Below are positions 57,409 through 64,000 of a DNA stretch of 64,000 nt, one piece after another (the stretch's first letter is position 1; every line of letters starts with the position of its first letter). Under the pieces are notes generated by a model. That model was not told where the DNA came from and searched no databases. It worked only from the letters and a program-made list of their open reading frames with translations. The DNA is from Cyanobacteria bacterium SIG28 (lineage in GTDB: Bacteria; Cyanobacteriota; Vampirovibrionia; Gastranaerophilales; Gastranaerophilaceae), in NCBI GenBank assembly GCA_015152525.1, contig SUTU01000002.1, positions 101,239 through 165,238 of the forward strand, written 5' to 3'. The translations under genes were made by a program, and so were the position numbers.

Positions 57409-59178
57409 ATGGATATATTTTCAATATTCACATTGTGTGGCGGTTTAGCATTCTTTTTATATGGTATCACTGTTATGTCATCCGGTTTGGAAAAAATTGC
57501 AGGTGGCAGACTTGAACGTATATTAAAGAAAATGACGGCTAATCCGATTAAAGCTTTAATTTTCGGTGCCGGTATAACAGCAGCTGTGCAATCATCATCT
57601 GCAGTTACAGTTATGTTGGTAGGCTTAGTAAACTCAGGCATTATGAAGCTTTCACAAGCTATAGGTGTGATAATGGGTTCAAACATTGGCACAACGATTA
57701 CCGCTTGGATATTAAGCTTATCTGGCATACAGAGTACAAACTTCTTTGTGAGATTATTAAAACCGGATTCTTTTTCACCTTTAATGGCATTAGCCGGTGT
57801 AATTATGATTATGGTTGCAAAATCGAATAAAAGAAAGAGTGTAGGTGCGGTTTTAATAGGTTTTGCTATCTTAATGTTTGGTATGAAAGTTATGGCGGAT
57901 TCTATGGCACCTTTAGCCGATATGCCTGAATTTACACAGATTTTAACAGCATTTACTAATCCTATCTTAGGTGTAGTAGTAGGTGCAGTTGTTACAGCAG
58001 TTATCCAAAGCTCTGCAGCTTCAATCGGTATATTGCAAGCTTTGTCTATGGTTGGCGGACTTACTTACGGAATGGCAATTCCTATAGTTATGGGGCAGAA
58101 TATCGGAACCTGTATTTCAGCAGTTTTATCAAGTATTGGTGTAAATACTAATGCTAAAAGAGTTGCAGCTGTTCACGTTGCTTTTAACGCACTTGGTGTT
58201 ATTATTTGCTTAAGCGCTTATTTAGTAGGTAATTCTATTTTGCATTTTGCAATTGATACACAAAATATCTCACCTTTTGGAATTGCAGTTGTACACTCTA
58301 TATTCAATATTGTAACAACAATCGTGCTATTTCCATTCACCGGTTTATTGGAAAAAATTGCACTTGCTACAGTACCTGAGAAAAAAGTTAGAGATAAAAA
58401 TGTTTTACTTGATGAAAGATTATTGCTGGCGCCTTCATTTGCCATTGCAGAATGTTACAGACAATCAATAAAAATGGCTGAAATGGCAGAGTTTAATTTT
58501 ATTAACTCTACAAAAATGCTAAAAAGTTACCATGCAAAAAAAGCTGATCAAATAAAAAGTAATGAAGTTAAAATTGATACATTTGAAGATAAATTAGAAG
58601 CTTTCCTATTAAAATTATCAGCCAAAGAATTAGCTGAAGAAGATAGTAACCGTATTTCTCAACTCCTTTTAACAATAGGAGATTATGAGCGTATTGGCGA
58701 CCACGCTTCATATATGTTACAAATAGCAGAAAAAATGAAAGACAGCGACAGAAAACTATCACCAGAAGCTATTGAAGAGTTAAAAGTTATAGTTCATGCG
58801 GTTTCAGAAGTATTCAAAATTACACTTGAAGCATATAAAACAGATAATATTCAATTGGCGCAAGAAGTAGAACCTCTGGAAGCTGTTATTAAACGTATTA
58901 TCAGAAAAGTTAAAAACCGTCATATACAAAGGCTTAAAGATGGTTTATGCACACCGGAAATGAGTTTCTTGTTCTCAGATTTACTAAACGACTTGAGAAG
59001 AATCGCTGCTCACTGCGGAAACGTTGCTACAAGTGTATTACAATTACATGATGCTACAATTAATAAACATGAATATAATCACAGAAACAAAGATGAAGAT
59101 TTAGAATTTTTAAATAAATATGAGAGTTATAAATCAAGATACTCAGTTTCAAGAAATAAGTCTTTCGAAAAAGTTTAA
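57409..59178 (+). CDS. Na+/phosphate cotransporter with C-terminal PhoU domain
   Basis: A 589-aa fusion. Residues 1 to about 310 are a NptA/PF02690 transporter with two inverted QSSSA repeats (TAAVQSSSAVTVMLVG and TAVIQSSAASIGILQAL), each followed by GxNIGT (MGSNIGTTITAWIL, MGQNIGTCISAVL). Residues about 360-560 are a PhoU-like helical domain with ISQLLLTIGDYERIGDHASY and LFSDLLNDLRRIAAHCGNVA. It imports phosphate with Na+ or controls its export. The start at 57409 follows GGAAGGA; the upstream in-frame region is promoter. Its stop shares bases with the convergent nagZ stop. Confidence 0.93.
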   Translation: MDIFSIFTLCGGLAFFLYGITVMSSGLEKIAGGRLERILKKMTANPIKALIFGAGITAAVQSSSAVTVMLVGLVNSGIMKLSQAIGVIMGSNIGTTITAWILSLSGIQSTNFFVRLLKPDSFSPLMALAGVIMIMVAKSNKRKSVGAVLIGFAILMFGMKVMADSMAPLADMPEFTQILTAFTNPILGVVVGAVVTAVIQSSAASIGILQALSMVGGLTYGMAIPIVMGQNIGTCISAVLSSIGVNTNAKRVAAVHVAFNALGVIICLSAYLVGNSILHFAIDTQNISPFGIAVVHSIFNIVTTIVLFPFTGLLEKIALATVPEKKVRDKNVLLDERLLLAPSFAIAECYRQSIKMAEMAEFNFINSTKMLKSYHAKKADQIKSNEVKIDTFEDKLEAFLLKLSAKELAEEDSNRISQLLLTIGDYERIGDHASYMLQIAEKMKDSDRKLSPEAIEELKVIVHAVSEVFKITLEAYKTDNIQLAQEVEPLEAVIKRIIRKVKNRHIQRLKDGLCTPEMSFLFSDLLNDLRRIAAHCGNVATSVLQLHDATINKHEYNHRNKDEDLEFLNKYESYKSRYSVSRNKSFEKV

Positions 59179-60128
59179 ATCAATCCAAATTTTTTCTTTA
59201 AAGAAATAATTCGATTATATGAAGCTACAACTTTTTTACAAAGCTGTTCGTCTTGTTCTACAATCTTAACCAAATCATCAATCATATTTAGAGTTTTATC
59301 ATCTGAATTTCTAAATATAAACATATCAACGCCTGCATTAATTCCTTTTAAGCAAGCATCTAGACTGCCGTATTTTTGAACACCTTTCATTACCATATCA
59401 TCCGAAATAACAACACCTTCATAATTAAGCTTATTCCTTAAATAACCTAATACATTACAACTTAAAGAAGCCGGAATTTCTTCAGAGTCAAAACAAGTAC
59501 AATATAGGTGTGCTACCATTATCATTTCAATATTACTTTGTATGGCAGAAACGAAAGGTTTAATATGTATTCGTTCCATTTCTTCAAGAGATAAATCTAT
59601 CTTTGGTAAAGTTAAATGGCTGTCCTTATCTGCATCACCATGCCCAGGAAAATGCTTAACACAAGGTATTATATTATTTTTTCTTAAAGATTCAATTACT
59701 ATTTTTGAACCTTTAATAACATCTTCGGGATTATCTGAAAAAGCTCTTTCACCTATAATCGGATTGTTTGGATTAGTATTAACATCAATGCAAGGTGCAA
59801 AATTCAAATTAAACCCTAATTCTGCAAGCTCTTTTGACATTTCATCCGCCTGCTTTTTCAGAAAAGTGTCGCCTTGTTGATAAGCATAACGTGCAGAAAG
59901 TCTTTTAGAATAAATCCTTTCTGTTCTTTCAACTCTTCCGCCTTCTTGATCAATTGATAAAAACGGCGATATTAAAGCCTTAGATTTGAGTTCCAATACT
60001 TTTTGTTTAATCTCATATTCAGAATTTATATCCTTAGTAAAAAAGATTACACCGCCTAAACCCTTTTTTAAAGCTTCAGAGAGGTTTTCGCATCCTAATA
60101 TAAACATTTGATAAACAAATTTTTCCAT
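59175..60128 (-). CDS. nagZ: Beta-N-acetylhexosaminidase (GH3 NagZ type)
   Basis: GH3 enzyme that removes GlcNAc from muropeptides in cell-wall recycling. The 317-aa single-domain protein shows LSIDQEGGRVERTE, the hallmark KHFPGHGDADKDSHLTLP with the His-Asp acid/base pair, and VVISDDMVMKGV with the nucleophile Asp. There is no signal peptide, fitting the cytoplasmic Gram-negative NagZ. TATGAT with a -35 18 bp upstream lies six bases before the ATG and no ribosome site is present, so it is probably leaderless. Confidence 0.94.
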   Translation of the reverse strand: MEKFVYQMFILGCENLSEALKKGLGGVIFFTKDINSEYEIKQKVLELKSKALISPFLSIDQEGGRVERTERIYSKRLSARYAYQQGDTFLKKQADEMSKELAELGFNLNFAPCIDVNTNPNNPIIGERAFSDNPEDVIKGSKIVIESLRKNNIIPCVKHFPGHGDADKDSHLTLPKIDLSLEEMERIHIKPFVSAIQSNIEMIMVAHLYCTCFDSEEIPASLSCNVLGYLRNKLNYEGVVISDDMVMKGVQKYGSLDACLKGINAGVDMFIFRNSDDKTLNMIDDLVKIVEQDEQLCKKVVASYNRIISLKKKFGLI

Positions 60129-60134
60129 AAATTA

Positions 60135-60164
60135 ATCATACATTTAATTGATGAGAAAAATCAA
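60135..60164 (-). promoter_or_regulatory. Promoter of leaderless nagZ
   Basis: On the minus strand TTGATT (60159-60164), an 18-bp spacer and TATGAT (60135-60140), then six bases to the ATG. Confidence 0.65.
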
Positions 60165-60221
60165 CTTTTTTATATAATAGAATTAAGATATAATTGGTAT
60201 CGGTAAATATTGGGGAAAGAG

Positions 60222-60671
60222 ATGAAAAAAATTATTATATTATTAACAGCCGGAATTTTCTTATTTTCAGCTATTCATATGGATGTTTCTGCAGCTAAAA
60301 AAGCCGGAAAACTTTCTAAAGAAGTTGTACAAGAAATGTCTGATGATATTGATAATATTACAAAAAAGATTTATGCAAGAGCTTTATTATCACCGGAAGA
60401 TAATGAAAAACTTATCGGTATAAAAATTCAACTTGATAACCAAATGCTTGTTGCAACTGCAACTGAATTAGCGCCACTTTATTACAAAGCAGGAAACGTA
60501 TATAAACTTCGGAACATGAAAGCAGAGGCAATAGAGTGCTACCAAACAATACTTGAAAATTTTTCAAGCACTGCTTTAGCCCCAAAAGCCAGAACTGCGC
60601 TTGCAGAACTTGGTATTGAAGTTACAGCACCGGCGGTAACCGAAGACTCTGAAGAAACAGAAGAAAATTAA
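60222..60671 (+). CDS. Exported TPR-type protein, 149 aa
   Basis: A secreted protein with a signal peptide (MKKIIILLTAGIFLFSAIHM, cut near VSA) and a helical body. The section YYKAGNVYKLRNMKAEAIEC and onward forms a tetratricopeptide-like pair. The C-terminus is acidic (EDSEETEEN). The start is ATG 60222 because GGGGAAAGAG lies directly before it. Two TATAAT boxes are upstream (60173-60178 and 60189-60194). Its stop overlaps the stop of the convergent protease gene by four bases. Confidence 0.8.
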   Translation: MKKIIILLTAGIFLFSAIHMDVSAAKKAGKLSKEVVQEMSDDIDNITKKIYARALLSPEDNEKLIGIKIQLDNQMLVATATELAPLYYKAGNVYKLRNMKAEAIECYQTILENFSSTALAPKARTALAELGIEVTAPAVTEDSEETEEN

Positions 60672-61333
60672 GGCTTATCAGCTATAATAAATTTAGTGCC
60701 TGATAAATATTCTTTCACAGTATTTATAGGAATAGCAAATCCTATACCAATATTTGAGATATTATTATCAGGATTATAAATTGCTTGATTAATTCCTATA
60801 ATTTCACCATTTTTGTTCAATAGTGGTCCACCGGAAGAACCAGGGTTTATTGCGGCATCTGTTTGAATTCTATTTTTTGCATAATCAATCCTTGAAATTA
60901 TTCCTTGCGTCAAGGTTCCGTTAAAGCCAAAAGGATTACCTATCGCTAAGACTTTTTGTCCGACTTTTATTTTTTCAGAATCACCCAATTTTACAGTTTT
61001 AAGCTCTGTTGGCACATTAATTTTTAACAAAGCAATGTCTTTATTATTTCCAAATCGTCTTAGAACTTGTGCGGCATAATCTTGACCGTTATGCATAGTT
61101 ACAATTACATTTTCACCATTATCGACAACATGGGCACTTGTCAAAATCAAACCTCTTTTATCAATAATACAGCCCGTTCCGCAAGATAATCCGTCATCTA
61201 ATTGAGAATCAACAGATACAATAGCGGGATTAATTTTTTCATACAAAGAAATTACAGCACTTTCTTCCCTGTCAAAAGAATAGCAAGGCAAAACTAAAAA
61301 TACACTTAAAACAAAAACAAAAATTCCTCTCAT
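60668..61333 (-). CDS. HtrA-like trypsin-fold protease without PDZ domain
   Basis: A 221-aa exported serine protease. It has a signal peptide (residues 1-19, ending PCYS) and one protease domain with all three catalytic residues: His in LTSAHVV, Asp in NKDIALLKI and Ser in NPGSSGGPLLN. IGNPFGFNGTLTQGIISRID is also typical of the DegP/HtrA family. There is no PDZ domain, so it is about half the usual length. No ribosome site is present; GATTAT stands six bases before the ATG with TTGATA 17 bp further upstream. Confidence 0.93.
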   Translation of the reverse strand: MRGIFVFVLSVFLVLPCYSFDREESAVISLYEKINPAIVSVDSQLDDGLSCGTGCIIDKRGLILTSAHVVDNGENVIVTMHNGQDYAAQVLRRFGNNKDIALLKINVPTELKTVKLGDSEKIKVGQKVLAIGNPFGFNGTLTQGIISRIDYAKNRIQTDAAINPGSSGGPLLNKNGEIIGINQAIYNPDNNISNIGIGFAIPINTVKEYLSGTKFIIADKP

Positions 61334-61339
61334 AATATG

Positions 61340-61368
61340 ATAATCGAACCAAACTAAAGTCTTATCAA
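61340..61368 (-). promoter_or_regulatory. Promoter of the HtrA-like gene (leaderless candidate)
   Basis: On the minus strand TTGATA (61363-61368), 17 bp, GATTAT (61340-61345), then six bases to the ATG. The -10 is weak, 4 of 6. Confidence 0.45.
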
Positions 61369-61385
61369 TTAGCTCAATGAGGGAT

Positions 61386-62969
61386 TTACTTGGATATTCT
61401 TAAATGCCTATTATCACCTTCACCAATGGAAGTACTTTGTAATCCGTATTGCTCAACTAAATCATGTTGTAATTTTCTTATTTGCGTATTTTGAGGTTCA
61501 AGTTCTATCACAGATGCTCCGTCTTGAATTTGTTTTATTGCAGCTTTAACCTCATCTAACGCAATTTCGGTCTCATCACAATAACCAGCCTGACTCACTT
61601 CATCACAAGCTCTAACATCCAAAGCATCTTTCAAAACTTTTTGGATTTGAGCCATTGAATTTGTTTTTACATAGAATATCTGAACTCGATATTCTTTAGC
61701 TGTATTCAAAATCTTCGCTCCGCCTTTTGCAAAATTTTTGTGAGCGATTACAATATCAGCATCCTCAACATTTCTTGTAATTTCCAGATTAAAATCTAAA
61801 CGCTCAATAATCTTTTCAACAATAGTTCTTGATACAGCATACAAGTATATTTTCTTCAAAGGTTTATTCTGTTCACAATACTTCTGACGAGAGAAAGAAT
61901 AATTCATTTTATTCTCTTCCGGCTTAGAAACTTCAACAGATTGTACCGGAATATCTTTGTTTTCAAATTCAGAAGATTTATCAACATATTGTTTATCAAC
62001 TTTTCTTAACTCAGGTCTTATTGGCCAACCTCTAAGAATATAATCAACAGCTTCTGAAGCATTCTTGTAAACTGCTAATGTGTTTCTATCGATAATCTCA
62101 ATTATTACATCAAAAGTAGGCTGTTTTTCTCTTTCTAAAACAGTTTTTTGAGAAGCTCGTCTTTTTGCCTCATCATCACCTAAGGTTACCGATTGAATCC
62201 CGCCGACTAGATCGGATAACGTCGGGTTTTTTATTAAACTTTCTAAACTATTACCGTGAGCTGTTGCTATAAGCATTACACCACGCTCTGCAATAGTTCT
62301 AGCAGCTTGAGCTTCTGCTTCCGTACCAATTTCATCAACTACAATAACTTCAGGAGTATGATTTTCTACAGCCTCAATCATTATATCTTTTTGATATTCA
62401 GGTTGGGCAACCTGCATTCTTCTTGCTGCACCAATTGCCGGATGCGGCGTATCACCATCACCTGCTATTTCGTTTGAAGTATCTACTATCACAACCCGTT
62501 TACCTAACTCATCAGCAACAAGTCTTGATATTTCTCTTAATTTAGTAGTTTTACCAACACCCGGACGACCAAGAAATAAAATACTTTTTCCTTGAGTACA
62601 GATATCTTTTATACAAGCAATAGTACCGGTTACAACACGACCTATACGACAAGTCAAACCGACAACTTTACCCTGACGATTTCTTATCGCACTGATACGG
62701 TGGAGAGTTCCCGGGATTCCGGAACGATTATCGTGAGTAAATTCTTGTAAACGAGAAGTTACATAATTTATATCATCGTCATCAATAGACTCAAATCCTA
62801 ACTTTTCTATTCGACCACCTGCATGACGAATTTCTGCAGCTCTACCAATATCCATAACAATCTCTATGACGTCATCAAGCTTATCCGTTGTCAAATTTGA
62901 TACAACTTTCTGGGGCATAATGGCCAAAAGTTTTTCAAGGTCATTTTGTAGCTGTATATTATTAGTCAT
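61386..62969 (-). CDS. SpoIIIAA/Ycf45-type AAA ATPase with R3H domain
   Basis: A 527-aa ATPase related to SpoIIIAA and to the cyanobacterial/plastid Ycf45 proteins. The ATPase core has the Walker A FLGRPGVGKTTKLREI and Walker B VIVVDEIGTEAEAQ, with RGVMLIATAHGNSLESL after it. The C-terminal R3H motif region is KLQHDLVEQYGLQ to GEGDNRHLRI, which binds single-stranded nucleic acid. Between them lies a Ycf45-type region. The R3H-plus-ATPase architecture is best known in cyanobacteria and helps place the organism. Its ATG has no clear ribosome site. Cellular function is poorly known in bacteria. Confidence 0.92.
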   Translation of the reverse strand: MTNNIQLQNDLEKLLAIMPQKVVSNLTTDKLDDVIEIVMDIGRAAEIRHAGGRIEKLGFESIDDDDINYVTSRLQEFTHDNRSGIPGTLHRISAIRNRQGKVVGLTCRIGRVVTGTIACIKDICTQGKSILFLGRPGVGKTTKLREISRLVADELGKRVVIVDTSNEIAGDGDTPHPAIGAARRMQVAQPEYQKDIMIEAVENHTPEVIVVDEIGTEAEAQAARTIAERGVMLIATAHGNSLESLIKNPTLSDLVGGIQSVTLGDDEAKRRASQKTVLEREKQPTFDVIIEIIDRNTLAVYKNASEAVDYILRGWPIRPELRKVDKQYVDKSSEFENKDIPVQSVEVSKPEENKMNYSFSRQKYCEQNKPLKKIYLYAVSRTIVEKIIERLDFNLEITRNVEDADIVIAHKNFAKGGAKILNTAKEYRVQIFYVKTNSMAQIQKVLKDALDVRACDEVSQAGYCDETEIALDEVKAAIKQIQDGASVIELEPQNTQIRKLQHDLVEQYGLQSTSIGEGDNRHLRISK

Positions 62970-63150
62970 ATTTATATAGAATGCCTTTCTGCTCTCGCAT
63001 TTGGCTAGGAACTATACAAAGCTATCTCCTACCATTATTATAACATATTTTTACATATTAATGTGAAGTTTGTCATTATTATTAAGTTATATTAAGACGA
63101 CTTAAAGTGTCAAAAATACTATTATTATTGGGTTACAGAAAATTACAAAT

Positions 63151-63180
63151 AAAAAAACGGGGGTTAACCCGTTTATTTTT
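63151..63180. terminator. Rho-independent terminator, bidirectional
   Basis: AAACGGG (63155-63161) pairs with CCCGTTT (63168-63174), with A's before and seven T-rich bases after. It would end the minus-strand acidic gene and suits the plus strand as well. Confidence 0.75.
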
Positions 63181-63229
63181 TTCTTTAAAATTTTCCTCTT
63201 TTTAGCCGTTTGTTTTGTAGTTTTTCTCC

Positions 63230-63273
63230 TACAGATGCCTAATTAATATAATTTTAAATATCAAGCATCTGTA
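63230..63273. repeat. 9-bp inverted repeat with a 26-bp AT-rich loop
   Basis: TACAGATGC (63230-63238) and GCATCTGTA (63265-63273) flank an almost pure A/T stretch just past the stop of the small acidic gene. It could fold in RNA or bind a protein. Confidence 0.6.
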
Positions 63274-63288
63274 TTACTCTAACGTTAA

Positions 63289-63579
63289 TTAATTGCTCGC
63301 ATTGCCTCTTTCTTGAACTTTTCTGTTTTCCAGTTCTTCTTCTTCCTTATTTTTAGCCGGTTGTTCTTTTTCTTCTTCTGCCTGCATACTCATAAATAGA
63401 GCAGCTATGTCTTTATCTTCAATCAAAACTTCAACATTAACTTCATCGTCTTCAACCTGTTCAGTATATTCTGTATATTCATCAGTTATACCAATCTCTT
63501 GAGCTTCTTTTCGACTTATAGTTGCACCATATTTGTCATTTACATAGCTCAAAAGTTGTTGATTATTGATATTTGTCAT
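63289..63579 (-). CDS. Small acidic protein, 96 aa
   Basis: An acidic, soluble protein, not recognised. The N-terminal part is NNQQLLSYVNDKYGATISRK, then EAQEIGITDEYTEYTEQ, and the C-terminal third is almost all Glu, Lys, Gln and Asn and surely disordered. AGGAG lies eight bases before the ATG. A TTGTTACAA site is 79 bases upstream. It is a single gene, closed by an inverted repeat and a terminator. Confidence 0.7.
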   Translation of the reverse strand: MTNINNQQLLSYVNDKYGATISRKEAQEIGITDEYTEYTEQVEDDEVNVEVLIEDKDIAALFMSMQAEEEKEQPAKNKEEEELENRKVQERGNASN

Positions 63580-63739
63580 TTTAAAAGCTCCTATTTTACT
63601 ACATCTTACATATATAAAAAGGTTTAATTATTTTTCAGATTTCAAAACTTGAATTTATTGTTACAAAAGTTTACATTTTGAGTATGGGGAGAGTTCTAAT
63701 TGTAAAGCATTTATAATCTTACTTTTTATTGGTAAAAAA

Positions 63740-63767
63740 TGTAACAAAACGACTAATAAATGTTACA
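63740..63767 (+). promoter_or_regulatory. Paired TGTNACA sites
   Basis: TGTAACA (63740-63746) and TGTTACA (63761-63767) lie 14 bp apart, about 40-60 bp before the TATAAT at 63805-63810. They match a motif recurring in other gaps. Confidence 0.45.
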
Positions 63768-63804
63768 ATAATTTAATTAACTGGAAATATTGCAATATTT
63801 TGTA

Positions 63805-63810
63805 TATAAT
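63805..63810 (+). promoter_or_regulatory. -10 box before the last ORF
   Basis: TATAAT ends 24 bases before the ATG at 63835. There is a weak ribosome site AGGGAA. Confidence 0.5.
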
Positions 63811-63834
63811 TAGAATATAGATGGTATAGGGAAA

Positions 63835-64000
63835 ATGTTGTTTAGAAGAGTATTGCAAAAGACTAACTCGATATTTAAAAGTTATACAGTGTGCTGTATA
63901 GCTATTTTTAAGCATCTTTCACTTTTTATTAAGCAATCGAATGGAATTAAAAATCGCATCATCAGTTGCATCCTAACCTCGGGGGGGGGGGGGGAAAACC
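63835..64000 (+). CDS. 5' part of an unknown ORF containing a poly-G tract (runs off window)
   Basis: An ATG after AGGGAA opens a frame that stays open to the window end: residues 1-49 read MLFRRVLQKTNSIFKSYTVC, then a moderately hydrophobic stretch (CIAIFKHLSLFIKQ), then SCILTS followed by four Gly coded by the G run and Glu-Asn. With the present tract length (14 G) the frame continues. I do not recognise the protein. Because the tract is inside the reading frame, changes of one or two G would switch it off, so this could be a phase-variable gene; a false ORF next to a tract is the alternative. Confidence 0.4.
   Translation, partial: MLFRRVLQKTNSIFKSYTVCCIAIFKHLSLFIKQSNGIKNRIISCILTSGGGGEN
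63981..63994 (+). repeat. Homopolymer of 14 G
   Basis: An uninterrupted run of 14 G in an AT-rich genome. It lies 146 bases downstream of a possible start codon. Such runs are typical of slipped-strand contingency loci, but two-colour sequencing can also produce false poly-G. Confidence 0.95.

Larger units (their letters stand above)
62970..63288. other. Non-coding stretch between R3H ATPase and small acidic gene
   Basis: About 319 bases hold no convincing gene. The part next to the ATPase holds its leader; the rest contains a terminator at 63151-63180 and an inverted repeat at 63230-63273. A 12-codon reading frame at 62962-63000 that overlaps the ATPase start is visible but has no ribosome site. 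Confidence 0.6.

Noticed and set aside
62962..63000. 12-codon upstream frame overlapping the R3H ATPase start
   Set aside because: No ribosome site and no conserved features; chance is likely.
1..64000. tRNA, rRNA, CRISPR array, insertion sequence, prophage or replication origin
   Set aside because: I read all gaps on both strands and found no tRNA-like arms with TTCGA loops, no regularly spaced repeats, no transposase or phage gene, and no cluster of DnaA boxes.

Overview
The window is a dense, AT-rich stretch (roughly 30% G+C by eye) of an ordinary bacterial chromosome. It carries about 58 protein genes on both strands. I see no rRNA, tRNA, CRISPR array, insertion sequence or prophage. Genes for lipid A (lpxD, lpxC), an ADP-heptose enzyme (rfaE2) and a SurA/PrsA-like periplasmic foldase point to a Gram-negative, LPS-bearing envelope. 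The GyrA C-terminal domain has the cyanobacterial form of the first blade (QNRATRGKAG), and an R3H-domain SpoIIIAA/Ycf45-type ATPase of the kind conserved in cyanobacteria is present. Together with anaerobic sodium-based energetics and no respiratory genes in view, this suggests a gut-type Melainabacterium (Vampirovibrionia, Gastranaerophilales). That assignment is inference from remembered families, not from a search.

Layout. 1-9.6 kb: the 3' end of gyrA, ilvC, a glycosyltransferase-like gene, a secreted Cys-rich protein, a four-gene YtxH/DUF948 operon that looks like a duplicated pair, then murT-pdxJ and small unknowns. 9.6-18.8 kb: valS, a divergent membrane pyrophosphatase, dxr, and a large acidic protein ending in a UvrD/PcrA-like tail. 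18.8-22.9 kb (minus): birA-oadG-oadA-oadB, a Na+ pump together with the ligase that would biotinylate it. 22.9-30.8 kb: an orphan DNA methyltransferase, a YggU protein, an RWYD-repeat protein, a NhaC-like antiporter, a TPR-fliW-csrA-TPR run, and der. 30.8-37.3 kb (minus): an L,D-transpeptidase, trpS, a secreted GH13 protein, a Na+/alanine symporter, holB and holA. 37.3-44.7 kb (plus): a decarboxylase-like PLP protein, dapB-asd-rfaE2-lpxD-lpxC-fabZ, and a phosphodiester-glycosidase-like membrane protein behind a structured leader. 44.8-54.6 kb (minus): a long run murA-RWYD-mfd-parvulin-ssb-kinase-pdxA, then fba under its own promoter. 54.7-64 kb: small unknowns, prmC, a Na+/phosphate transporter, nagZ, a HtrA-like protease, the R3H ATPase, and at the edge an ORF with a 14-G tract.

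Themes. Several membrane proteins tie metabolism to Na+ or H+ gradients (OAD pump, pyrophosphatase, Na+/alanine and Na+/phosphate carriers, NhaC-like antiporter). Cell-envelope synthesis is heavily represented (murT, murA, dapB, asd, lpxD, lpxC, fabZ, rfaE2, L,D-transpeptidase, nagZ). Two regulatory patterns recur: about ten genes have a -10 box only 5-7 nt before the start codon and no Shine-Dalgarno (predicted leaderless mRNAs), and a TGTNACA inverted motif recurs upstream of genes. The least explained protein family here is a small two-repeat RWYD protein present in two copies with identical 56-residue repeat spacing.
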